Positions 1 through 7,672 of a stretch of DNA of 64,000 bases are shown piece after piece; the stretch's first letter is position 1; each line of letters starts with the position of its first letter. The stretch lies in contig JAGBCB010000012.1 of assembly GCA_017938145.1 (NCBI GenBank), positions 1 to 64,000 on the forward strand, read 5' to 3'. The position numbers were made by a program, and so were the translations under genes. The notes beneath the pieces were generated by a model that did no database searches, had not been told where the DNA came from, and saw only the letters and a list, made by a program, of their open reading frames with translations. This stretch comes from Lachnospiraceae bacterium. GTDB taxonomy: Bacteria > Bacillota > Clostridia > Lachnospirales > Lachnospiraceae.

Positions 1-359
1 CTAAGCCCGTGTGTGAAGTTTGTTATTGGTCGCACTTTAACAATACTATCTTGGGACAATCCTGTCACTGCCTATTTTTGAAGAAGTAGAAAAACTACGC
101 CACAGCCTTGGCAGGCCATCGCGCAGCGATTTTGTTCACTTCCAATATGACGAATAGTTAAACAAATTTGAAGTTGTCGGGCAGTCGCTCTGCCTGGAGG
201 GATTGAAAAGACAAGTTTTTTGACTGTTGCCCCGCCCGTGGGATTGGAATCGCAAGTTTTTTTGCCATTGCCCCGGTGAACCGAGGATGAAGACAGTAGC
301 TCCAAAAATTCCAATTTGTCTGCCTTCCGGATACAAAAATCAGTGCAGAAACCATTAAA
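1..359. other. Intergenic stretch without a recognisable gene
   Basis: No frame here gives a convincing protein. The open frames overlap each other, lack good ribosome binding sites and have no family I recognise. Visible structure is a tandem pair of about 41 bp (199-280) and a few small hairpins. It lies downstream, on the minus strand, of the terminator that follows the 6S RNA. It might be the end of a decayed gene whose remainder is outside the window. Confidence 0.5.
199..280. repeat. Two tandem copies of a ~41-bp unit
   Basis: The units start at 199 and 240. Both begin GGGATTG, continue with CAAGTTTTTT and end TTGCCCCG, with scattered differences between. The period of 41 is not a multiple of three, which argues against a repeated protein motif. 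The region just before 199 shows only weak resemblance and may be a third, decayed copy. Confidence 0.6.
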
Positions 360-396
360 ATAAAAAATAAAAGGGCGCCGCAGTAACGACGCCCTT
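360..396 (-). terminator. Rho-independent terminator
   Basis: Read on the minus strand, the stem AAGGGCGTCG / CGGCGCCCTT (one wobble pair) closes a 6-nt loop and is followed by a run rich in T. It is the first strong terminator after the 6S RNA and the repeat array at 406-541. It could end a longer transcript that includes that array. Confidence 0.75.
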
Positions 397-405
397 GGTA
401 TTATA

Positions 406-541
406 TCTTTTGTACTTTCGTATTCTTTTGTAACAGCCATCCTTTGTAAACATCATCTTTAGTAAAAGTCATCTTTGGTAGGAGCTGTCTTTTGTAATGT
501 TCCTCTTTGGTAAGTCATCTTTGGTAAAACCCTCTTTTGTT
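406..541 (-). repeat. Nine-copy 16-nt-spaced short repeat array
   Basis: On the plus strand the motif TCTTTNGTA (minus strand TACNAAAGA), with small variations, starts at 406, 424, 440, 456, 472, 488, 504, 518 and 533. The spacing is 18, 16, 16, 16, 16, 16, 14 and 15 nt. The array lies between the 3' end of the 6S RNA and the terminator at 360-396, so it would be transcribed if 6S transcription reads through. The period does not fit codons and no open frame spans it cleanly. Function unknown; repeated protein-binding sites in DNA or RNA are possible. Confidence 0.75.
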
Positions 542-576
542 TTCCCCTTCTTATGTACCTTGAGGTTTTATCTCTT

Positions 577-764
577 GTTCTTATCCCGGAATGCCGGTTC
601 CCGTATTTTGACTCCTAGCGATGCTAGGTGGGTAACCTCAAATAAGCTTCTGCCTTCCACTAGCGCATTCGGAGGCATGACATCCACTTAAAGATATTGG
701 AATCCCGTTTAAAGTAATGTAGGTTCAAAATAACAGGGAGTGTCGCACATTCTAGGACAAGAAC
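577..764 (-). ncRNA. ssrS: 6S RNA (RNA polymerase regulator)
   Basis: 6S RNA binds the sigma-A holoenzyme by mimicking an open promoter. On the minus strand the ends pair as GTTCTTGTCC with GGATAAGAAC to close a long rod. Inside are the GAACCTACATT and GGGATTCC blocks and a GCCTCC...GGAAGGCAGAAG arm that I associate with Firmicute 6S RNAs. Length, about 188 nt, suits the family. A sigma-A promoter sits correctly upstream (777-805). The true 5' end is probably near 770 and the mature 3' end is uncertain. The assignment is by recognition of pattern and fold, not a covariance-model search. Confidence 0.85.
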
Positions 765-776
765 CTTTGTAAGTCT

Positions 777-805
777 ATTGTACTACATCTTGTGTTATTT
801 ATCAA
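777..805 (-). promoter_or_regulatory. Sigma-A promoter of the 6S RNA
   Basis: TTGATA (800-805) and TACAAT (777-782) are separated by 17 nt on the minus strand, placing the start near 770. The -35 hexamer overlaps the stop codon of the upstream histidine kinase gene, so the promoter is embedded in the end of that coding region. Confidence 0.8.
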
Positions 806-2271
806 GCAATTATTTCTTCCATCTTAGGAAAAGTAAACGTAAAGGTAGTGCCTTCGCCTACCTTGCTTTCCACCTGAATGGTACCGTCATGTTTTAAGCA
901 GATTTGACGGGCAATGGCAAGGCCGAGGCCGGAACCTTTGGCATTCTGGCGAAGCTTGGATTTATAGAACTTTTCAAAAATATACGGAAGTTCTTCTTCA
1001 GTAATGCCGACGCCTTCGTCCCGGATGGACACCCGGATGTTTTCATTTTCTTCAATGTTAATGTATATACTCGCTCCGTCTTTGGAAAACTTGATGGCAT
1101 TGTCAACGATGACCACAAACATCTGACGCAGACGCACATAGTCCGCCATCATAATGCATGGCTCTTCCGGCTGGTTAACCACAATTGCAATATTTCTTTC
1201 ATCTGCAATGGCCCAGGCGGTACGCTTAATATCGTAAAATACCTGCTGCAGGGTAACCGGTTCCTTTTCAATCTGGAAATCCGGGTTCTGCATTTTGGAA
1301 AGCAGGAGCAAATCGCCAACCAGGCGCTCCATACTCTGGCACTCGGACAGCATTCGGTTGTAATACTGCTGACGGCGTTCTTCGTCGGAAACTACGCCGT
1401 CCACCAGGGATTCCGTGTAGCCTCGTACTACCGTAATTGGGGTACGGAGTTCATGGGATACGTTGGCAAAGAAATCCATACGCATCTGTTCCATGTTCTT
1501 ACGCTCTACCTCATTTTCTGCCAGCTTATCTGCCAGGAAGTCAATAGTTGTGGCAAGCTCACCGATTTCATCAAAACGGGCAATACCGGTTTCTGCCTCA
1601 TAATTTCCGGCAGCCAGTTCTAATGCGGTGGAACGCATACTGGTAATCGGCTGGGTCAGATTTCTCGCAAACGGAATGGCAATAACGAAAGAAATCATCA
1701 GAGCCACCATGCCACTCATGAAAATCATGTACCAGCTGCTGTTGACGACTTCTTTCTGGGTTTCTACTGGAGAAACCAATAAAACAGCACCTGCCACTTC
1801 ACCATTAATACCCTGAACCGGAACACCAACCATTACAACGTCGCATTCGTGGTAGGAACTGAACTGGGTACGGATTTCCACATTGCCGGAAAAAGCAACC
1901 TGTGCAATCTCTACATAGGATTTGGTTAAGGTTTCTACATCCAGATTGGTAGCCATATCCCAGCTTAACGGATAGGCCGCATTTGGATTGGAAATCGGCC
2001 AGATTTCCGTACCTTCCAATTCGGAAAGCTGAGTCAGATAGTTCTTCCAGCTCTCCGGCTGGTTATCCAGGAAATAGGTATTGCATCGCTTAGCAATTGC
2101 CTGGGCTTTTCTGGTCTGCTGCTGCTCGAAATTTTCTACGGCCGCCTCTTCGTACATACGCATGTAAAGCACGCCCAAAAGCAGCGCAAACACCGTAATT
2201 ACCGCAGCAAAACTGGTATATGTTTTGATAAATAACCGGTTATATTTTGGTTTTAACTCTTGATCCTTCAT
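802..2271 (-). CDS. Membrane sensor histidine kinase
   Basis: A 489-residue kinase of the HisKA class that autophosphorylates on His and passes the phosphate to the adjacent regulator. Segments in order: N-terminal membrane helix (~15-37), extracytoplasmic sensor region (~40-175), second helix (~180-203), HAMP linker (~203-255), HisKA dimerisation helix with the H-box around His273 (SHELRTP), and an ATPase domain with N-box (VDNAIK), G1 (DEGVGI) and G2 (GSGLGLA). The start codon overlaps the regulator's stop codon (TAATG), so the two are translationally coupled. The signal sensed cannot be told; the sensor region is not a family I recognise. Confidence 0.93.
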   Translation of the reverse strand: MKDQELKPKYNRLFIKTYTSFAAVITVFALLLGVLYMRMYEEAAVENFEQQQTRKAQAIAKRCNTYFLDNQPESWKNYLTQLSELEGTEIWPISNPNAAYPLSWDMATNLDVETLTKSYVEIAQVAFSGNVEIRTQFSSYHECDVVMVGVPVQGINGEVAGAVLLVSPVETQKEVVNSSWYMIFMSGMVALMISFVIAIPFARNLTQPITSMRSTALELAAGNYEAETGIARFDEIGELATTIDFLADKLAENEVERKNMEQMRMDFFANVSHELRTPITVVRGYTESLVDGVVSDEERRQQYYNRMLSECQSMERLVGDLLLLSKMQNPDFQIEKEPVTLQQVFYDIKRTAWAIADERNIAIVVNQPEEPCIMMADYVRLRQMFVVIVDNAIKFSKDGASIYINIEENENIRVSIRDEGVGITEEELPYIFEKFYKSKLRQNAKGSGLGLAIARQICLKHDGTIQVESKVGEGTTFTFTFPKMEEIIA

Positions 2272-2963
2272 TATTGACCTTCAATCTCAAATTTGTAACC
2301 CACACCCCAAATGGTTTTAATACTCCATTGCGGATGTTCCACCACGTCAAGCTTGGCGCGGAGACGCTTAATGTGGGAATCTACAGTACGCGGGTCTCCG
2401 TAGTAGTCAAAGCCCCACAGACTGTCAAGCAGGTTATCTCTGGTAAATACCTTGTTTGGATTACTTGCTAACGTCCACATGGTTTCAATTTCTTTTTTGG
2501 TTAATGCCATTTTAGTTTCGCCGATGGAAAGGGTATATTCCTCCAGATTGATTTCCAGATTGCCCACGCGTAAAATATTGGCATTGGATTCTTTTTCATT
2601 TTTGGTCATACGGCGAAGAACCGCACGGACTCTTGCCATAACCTCACTCGGACTGAAAGGCTTTACGATATAATCGTCGGCACCGATGTCCAGACCCATG
2701 ATTTTTTCAAAATCCTCGCCACGGGCTGTGACCAGGATTACCGGCACATCGGATTTTGCACGGATTTTACGGCAAACCTCGTAACCGTCCTCCTTTGGCA
2801 TCATTACATCTAATAAAACAACCACCGGGTTGTACTGATTAAACAAACGTACCGCTTCCTCACCATCGGATGCCACAACAGGCTGGAAGCCTTCCTTTTC
2901 TGCATACAGTGATAAAATACTGGTAATATCCGGATTGTCATCCGCAATCAGTATGTAGGACAT
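2271..2963 (-). CDS. OmpR-family response regulator
   Basis: A 230-residue DNA-binding response regulator. The receiver domain (~1-120) keeps the acidic pair Asp8/Asp9, phospho-acceptor Asp52, Thr79 and Lys101. A winged-helix output domain occupies ~135-228. It is the first gene of the pair with the histidine kinase. An AGGAGG-type site precedes the ATG and a promoter-like pair lies at 2996-3024. The divergent BIG2 surface-protein gene at 3178 is a plausible target by position only. Confidence 0.94.
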   Translation of the reverse strand: MSYILIADDNPDITSILSLYAEKEGFQPVVASDGEEAVRLFNQYNPVVVLLDVMMPKEDGYEVCRKIRAKSDVPVILVTARGEDFEKIMGLDIGADDYIVKPFSPSEVMARVRAVLRRMTKNEKESNANILRVGNLEINLEEYTLSIGETKMALTKKEIETMWTLASNPNKVFTRDNLLDSLWGFDYYGDPRTVDSHIKRLRAKLDVVEHPQWSIKTIWGVGYKFEIEGQ

Positions 2964-2995
2964 CGCATCAATCCTCCTTGTTTTCCTTTGTTTAC

Positions 2996-3024
2996 ATTAT
3001 AAGAAAAATCTTCTTATATTACAA
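2996..3024 (-). promoter_or_regulatory. Probable sigma-A promoter of the two-component operon
   Basis: TTGTAA (3019-3024) and TATAAT (2996-3001) with a 17-nt spacer, just upstream of the response regulator. The spacer contains a small hairpin (AAGA/TCTT). Confidence 0.6.
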
Positions 3025-3177
3025 GCCTATTCTAATTTCCAATTGTGTCAAAAATAAGATGGAAAATGTTACAAAATATCTTGAATATGTCATGTTTTTG
3101 CCATTGTTCTGACAAAAACAGCTGATAAACTGGTGTCAGGATGTGACGCAAGGATTTCAAAGTTAGGAGGAAAAGCC

Positions 3178-4005
3178 ATGAGGCTGAAAAGTTTGTTAAA
3201 AGGTTTATTTATCTTCGGCTTAGTTCTTTTCCTTGGAGTGTCTCTGCCATATAACAATATGCTTACCGCATATGCAGCAGATGAAACTCAAGATATCAAA
3301 TTGAATGTCAATTCGCAGACTATCGTAAAGGGCAAAAATTTTTCCCTTTATGTTTACAATCTGAACGAGGGTCAAACAGTTACATTTGTTTCTTCCGACC
3401 CTGCAATTGCTTCTGTTAATGAGTCTGGTATCGTTACCGGCAATATGGTTGGTACTGCTACTATTCTTGTTACCGTAACAGAAAACGAAAACACAGTAGA
3501 TCTTCTTTCCTGTGACATTAAGATAGGACCGCCTGCTATCAGCGTACAGTTCTCCAGGTTGGAACTTGAGTTAATAGTTGGCCAGAAAGTAACGCTCGAG
3601 CGCTTTGTCCTGCCTCTTACCGCAGTAGAGAATCCTAAGTTTTCTTCCTACGACAGAGCAATTGCTACTGTCAGTGCCGGTGGGCGCGTAACCGCAAAGG
3701 CCGAAGGTTCTACTTACATATTCGCTCAGCTTGATAATGGTCGTTTTGCTGTTTGCAAGGTCTACATTTTCCCGGAAGGCACTATTCTTGAAACCGAAGA
3801 GGTTGTAGAAGAAGTCATCGATGAAAAGAGTCTGTTAGAACCTCTCGCAATAGAGGCTCCTGCAGATGAAACCGAAACCCCGGAAATTACCGACCCGTTC
3901 CTTAAGCCAAACGCAGGCATGGATTTCGAAACATTCATTAAGAATTTGAACGCCGCGAATAAATCTGCCGAAAGCGCAGAATCCGCAACGGGTGATGCCA
4001 ACTAA
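3178..4005 (+). CDS. Secreted BIG2 (bacterial Ig-like) protein
   Basis: The start at 3178 is chosen because GGAGG lies about 8 nt upstream and a signal peptide follows directly (basic start, hydrophobic ~8-24, Ala-rich cleavage region near residue 35). The mature protein holds two BIG2-type modules. The first has the SSDPAIASV...GIVTG signature near residues 70-95 and the second a DRAIATVSAGGRVTA stretch. An acidic tail rich in Glu, Thr and Ser follows, with no sortase motif or obvious anchor. It is probably an exported surface or matrix protein. It is divergent from the two-component system, and a strong bidirectional terminator follows. No enzymatic role is visible. Confidence 0.85.
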   Translation: MRLKSLLKGLFIFGLVLFLGVSLPYNNMLTAYAADETQDIKLNVNSQTIVKGKNFSLYVYNLNEGQTVTFVSSDPAIASVNESGIVTGNMVGTATILVTVTENENTVDLLSCDIKIGPPAISVQFSRLELELIVGQKVTLERFVLPLTAVENPKFSSYDRAIATVSAGGRVTAKAEGSTYIFAQLDNGRFAVCKVYIFPEGTILETEEVVEEVIDEKSLLEPLAIEAPADETETPEITDPFLKPNAGMDFETFIKNLNAANKSAESAESATGDAN

Positions 4006-4018
4006 CTAATCAATGCGT

Positions 4019-4081
4019 AAAAAACCATATCTCTTACGAACCCGCTCAACGCTAACGGTTCGTGCAGAGATATGGTTTTTT
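4019..4081. terminator. Bidirectional terminator between convergent genes
   Basis: A 16-bp arm AAAAAACCATATCTCT (4019-4034) is matched by its complement at 4066-4081, with an inner ACGAACC/GGTTCGT stem. The A and T tracts on both sides let it work for the BIG2 gene (plus) and dapB (minus). Confidence 0.85.
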
Positions 4082-4118
4082 AAATTAATTAAAGCTTGTT
4101 GATTCAGTTTTTTCTACC

Positions 4119-4877
4119 TTATAAACCCACAGCATCTTTCATAGAATACATTCCCGCTTCCTTTCCTGCCAGGAACTTAGCTGCGGACACCGCACCCTTG
4201 CCAAAGATGGCCTTGGAGTAAGCGGTGTGCTTAAATTCGATAACTTCATCGGTGCCTGCGAAGATTACCTCGTGCTCACCTACAATGGTGCCGCCGCGGA
4301 CTGCACTGATGCCGATTTCTTTTTTATCACGCTTTACACGTTCTGCGGAGCGGTCGTACTTGTAATTGTACTCGTTGTTTAATGCTTCGTTGATGGCATC
4401 TGCCAGTGCAAGAGCGGTACCGGACGGAGCATCCACCTTCTGGTTATGATGCTTTTCTACCAGTTCGATGTCAAAATTGGCATCGGACAGTACCTTTGCT
4501 GCCGCCTGAACCAGACCGAGAAGCAGGTTAATACCCAGGGACATGTTGGCAGAACGTAAAATCGCCACCTTCTTAGAAGCCTCATTGATCTTTGCAATTT
4601 CTTCTTCGCTATAACCGGTGGTGCAAAGTACTAATGCCAGGTTCTTTGCAATACCAACGGATAAAATATCATCTAATGCAACCGGTGCGGAAAAGTCGAT
4701 AACCGCATCTGCTTCTACATTACACTCCGTAATTTTCTTAAATACAGGATATGTATCTAACTGTTCGCAGGAAATATCTACACCTGCTACAATTTCAGCA
4801 TTTTCATCTTCTTTTACCAACTGGCTGATCACACGGCCCATCTTGCCGTTGCAGCCGCACATGATAATTCTTGTCAT
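4119..4877 (-). CDS. dapB: 4-hydroxy-tetrahydrodipicolinate reductase
   Basis: Reduces the DapA product with NAD(P)H in the diaminopimelate/lysine pathway, supplying cell-wall precursor. The 252-residue protein has the N-terminal Rossmann glycine motif (GCNGKMGR, ~8-15), the catalytic HH pair at 143-144 with Lys147 (EKHHNQK) and the substrate loop PSGTA. Length is normal for the family. Its ATG overlaps the dapA stop codon (TAATG), so the two are co-translated. Confidence 0.97.
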   Translation of the reverse strand: MTRIIMCGCNGKMGRVISQLVKEDENAEIVAGVDISCEQLDTYPVFKKITECNVEADAVIDFSAPVALDDILSVGIAKNLALVLCTTGYSEEEIAKINEASKKVAILRSANMSLGINLLLGLVQAAAKVLSDANFDIELVEKHHNQKVDAPSGTALALADAINEALNNEYNYKYDRSAERVKRDKKEIGISAVRGGTIVGEHEVIFAGTDEVIEFKHTAYSKAIFGKGAVSAAKFLAGKEAGMYSMKDAVGL

Positions 4878-5764
4878 TATTTTACAATACCTACTTTCTT
4901 AAGCTCTGCGAGAAGAACCTTTGCATGGTCTTCTTCCATTTCGGTGAGCGGCATTCTCATTGGACCAACTTCGAAGCCCATAAGGTTTAATGCCTTCTTA
5001 ACCGGAATTGGGTTAACTTCACAGAACAGGGCACGGATGAGCGGTAAATACTTCATCTGAAGCTCTAAGCTGCCCTTTACGTCACCTGCTAAATACTTTG
5101 CGCAAATGTCGTGGGTATCACGAGGAGCCACGTTGGAAAGTACGGAGATTACACCCTTACCGCCGATGGACATCATTGGTGTGATGAGACCGTCTTCACC
5201 GGAATAAATATCGATGTCGCCCTGGCATGCTTCCAGAGTCTCTAAGGTCTGTGGAAGATTGCCGGTAGCATCCTTCATGGCAATGATGTTGTCGTATTCC
5301 TTAATCATGGTTGCTGCGGTTGCAGGTAAAATATTACAACCAGTTCTGCCCGGAATATTATATAAAATGAGAGGAATATCTACGGATTTTGCAATGGCAC
5401 CAAAGTGAGCGATAAGTCCCTTCTGGGTTGCCTTGTTATAGTATGGGGATACTACCAGAGCTCCGTCTGCTCCTGCCTTTTCAGCTTCTTTGGTTAAGTA
5501 AATTGCGGTTTCGGTACAGTTAGACCCGGTACCAGCCACAACAGGAATTCTTTTTGCGGTCTTCTGAACAGCATAACGGATACATTCCACATGCTCCTCA
5601 TGGGTCATGGTAGATGCTTCACCTGTGGTTCCTACAATAACAATACTGTCTGTTCCGTTTTCTACCTGAAAATCGATTAATTCTCCCAGTTTATCAAAAT
5701 TAATTTCTCCATTCTCCTTGAATGGTGTAACAATGGCTACACCTGCGCCTGTAAAAATTGCCAT
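4877..5764 (-). CDS. dapA: 4-hydroxy-tetrahydrodipicolinate synthase
   Basis: Condenses pyruvate with aspartate semialdehyde, the first committed step to diaminopimelate and lysine. The 295-residue TIM barrel shows the TTGE motif (47-50), Tyr135, Arg140 and the Schiff-base Lys164 (AMKDATGN). It is the first gene of dapA-dapB. A consensus-like promoter lies at 5799-5828 and the leader is short, so there is no room for a lysine riboswitch. Confidence 0.97.
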   Translation of the reverse strand: MAIFTGAGVAIVTPFKENGEINFDKLGELIDFQVENGTDSIVIVGTTGEASTMTHEEHVECIRYAVQKTAKRIPVVAGTGSNCTETAIYLTKEAEKAGADGALVVSPYYNKATQKGLIAHFGAIAKSVDIPLILYNIPGRTGCNILPATAATMIKEYDNIIAMKDATGNLPQTLETLEACQGDIDIYSGEDGLITPMMSIGGKGVISVLSNVAPRDTHDICAKYLAGDVKGSLELQMKYLPLIRALFCEVNPIPVKKALNLMGFEVGPMRMPLTEMEEDHAKVLLAELKKVGIVK

Positions 5765-5798
5765 TTTGATATCTCCCTCCTTGTTTACGATTGTCCGT

Positions 5799-5828
5799 AT
5801 TGTAACACTCTGCGCCCGCCTTTGTCAA
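5799..5828 (-). promoter_or_regulatory. Sigma-A promoter of dapAB
   Basis: TTGACA (5823-5828) and TACAAT (5799-5804) with an 18-nt spacer; the start codon is about 30 nt further on. Confidence 0.7.
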
Positions 5829-5889
5829 TAATCACAGGCTACTTTTGTGCGCCACAGCACTACTCTTTACTAAATTATATTCTTTTGCC

Positions 5890-7656
5890 CTAAGAATTAG
5901 CATTAGCCAGCTGAAGCTCATATAACTTTTTATAGATACCGTCCTGACTGAGCAATTCCTGATGGGTACCGGTTTCACGGATTCTTCCTTTATGCATAAC
6001 CATAATCTTGTCCGCATGCTGAATGGTGGACAGACGGTGTGCCACCATAATGGTGGTACGGTTCTGCATCAGTTTTTCCAGAGCCTCCTGGATTAAGCTT
6101 TCTGTTTCGGTATCGATGTTGGCAGTTGCCTCATCCATTACGAGAATGGAAGGGTCGTAAGCCAGTGTTCTTGCAAAGGAAATTAACTGCCGCTGTCCGG
6201 CAGACAGGGTGGCACCACGCTCCGTTACCGGCTCATCATAACCCTGTTCCAGCTGCTCAATAAAACCGTCCGCATTCACATAGCGGGCCGCTTCTTTTAT
6301 TTCTTCTTCCGTGATAGTTTCGTTCTTTAACCGGATGTTGCTCTTGATATCACCGGTGAACATAAATACATCCTGCTGTACCTGACCGATAGCACTGCGA
6401 AGTTCGTCGGTGCTCATCTCCTTGATATCCACACCGTCGATTGTAATACGGCCCTTCTGGATATCGTAATAACGGCCGATTAAGTTTAAAATGGAAGACT
6501 TTCCGGCACCGGTGGCACCCACAAAAGCAACTCTCTGTCCCGGTTCAATGGTAAAGCTCACATCCTTTAAAATCCAGTCTTCGCCCTGGTAAGCAAACCA
6601 TACATTTTCAAATTCGATACGGCCCTTTACCTTGCCAAGCTCTACCGGATTCTCCGGATTCTTTACCAAAGGTTCTTCGTCTAAAATAGTGAAGATTTTT
6701 TCAGCGGAAGCCATGGCAGACTGCAACGTGGAAAACTGCTCTGCCAGCTCCTGAATCGGGTCGAAGAAGGAACGGATGTAGTCAGAGAAAATGTATAAGG
6801 TTCCTGCAGTAATGGCACCTTCTAAAACGATGTTACTGCCAACACCGAGAATGATACAAAGTGCCACAATGGACAAGATGTACATCAGCGGACGGAAAAT
6901 TGCAAATACCAGCATTTCACGGTAGCTTGCATGAAACATATCCCTGGCACGTTCCTTAAATTCCATATCCTTTTCTTTGGCAAAAATCTGGATAACCTTC
7001 ATGCCGGATAAATGCTCGGAAAGATAGGTGTTCAGTGCGGTTAATTTTGTTCTTACAATACGGTAAGTGGTTTTGGAAATGCTCTTAAACACAATGGTTA
7101 ATACCACAATTAACGGCATCAGACACAGGGTCAGTGCTGCCAGCTTTGCATTTAATAAGAACATTACCACCATCAAACCGATGATTTTTGCGATGTTTTT
7201 AATCAGACGAACCAAAATCTGGGTATACATCTCATTTAAAGCTTCTACGTCGTTGGTGACACGGGTTACGATTTTACCCACCGAGGTAATATCAAAAAAC
7301 CGCATAGACAGCTTGTGAATGTGTTCAAACACTTCCTGACGGATATTGTAAATGATGGTCTGGCCGGTCAGCTGCAAAATCCAGGTGTTCAGGAAGTTAA
7401 ATAAAAATCCAAGCACCAATACAATAATGTACTGTACACTAAGAAGCGCTATTTCGGAAAAGTCCGCCGATACGGAAAACAGGTCGATGGCTTTACCGGT
7501 TAAAATCGGACGGTAAATTTCAATTACCGTAATGCCCAGTACCAGCAGCAGACAAATAACAAACTGCCACCAGTAAGGTGCCGCATACTTTAACAATCGA
7601 CGGAATACAGGTCCCTGTACGTTTTCTTCAATGGAGGATAACTTTCTGTTCTTCAT
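5890..7656 (-). CDS. ABC exporter half-transporter (consensus Walker B subunit)
   Basis: A 588-residue fused membrane-ATPase ABC protein of the multidrug/lipid exporter type. Six membrane helices fill ~20-320 and the nucleotide-binding domain ~345-585. Walker A is GATGAGKSS and Walker B ILVMDEA with the catalytic Glu. The signature is LSAGQ rather than the usual LSGGQ. The start at 7656 has GGGAGG upstream; an earlier in-frame ATG at 7788 would run into the neighbouring gene. It lies 16 nt after the second half-transporter (7673-9568). The two complement each other as a heterodimer with one degenerate ATP site. Substrate unknown. Confidence 0.92.
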   Translation of the reverse strand: MKNRKLSSIEENVQGPVFRRLLKYAAPYWWQFVICLLLVLGITVIEIYRPILTGKAIDLFSVSADFSEIALLSVQYIIVLVLGFLFNFLNTWILQLTGQTIIYNIRQEVFEHIHKLSMRFFDITSVGKIVTRVTNDVEALNEMYTQILVRLIKNIAKIIGLMVVMFLLNAKLAALTLCLMPLIVVLTIVFKSISKTTYRIVRTKLTALNTYLSEHLSGMKVIQIFAKEKDMEFKERARDMFHASYREMLVFAIFRPLMYILSIVALCIILGVGSNIVLEGAITAGTLYIFSDYIRSFFDPIQELAEQFSTLQSAMASAEKIFTILDEEPLVKNPENPVELGKVKGRIEFENVWFAYQGEDWILKDVSFTIEPGQRVAFVGATGAGKSSILNLIGRYYDIQKGRITIDGVDIKEMSTDELRSAIGQVQQDVFMFTGDIKSNIRLKNETITEEEIKEAARYVNADGFIEQLEQGYDEPVTERGATLSAGQRQLISFARTLAYDPSILVMDEATANIDTETESLIQEALEKLMQNRTTIMVAHRLSTIQHADKIMVMHKGRIRETGTHQELLSQDGIYKKLYELQLANANS

Positions 7657-7672
7657 GATGCTCTCCTCCCTT

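Noticed and set aside
72-440. 122-residue minus-strand frame near the window start
   Set aside because: Covers a terminator and a tandem repeat, has no proper start site and overlaps other equally poor frames.
406-541. Short phased repeats as a CRISPR array
   Set aside because: Repeat units are about 9 nt with ~7-nt gaps, far shorter than CRISPR repeats and spacers, and no cas genes are present.
904-1623. 239-residue open frame antisense to the histidine kinase
   Set aside because: It lies wholly opposite a well-supported gene and has no ribosome binding site or recognisable domain.
5765-5889. Lysine riboswitch before dapA
   Set aside because: The leader after the promoter is only about 30 nt, too short for the ~170-nt lysine aptamer.
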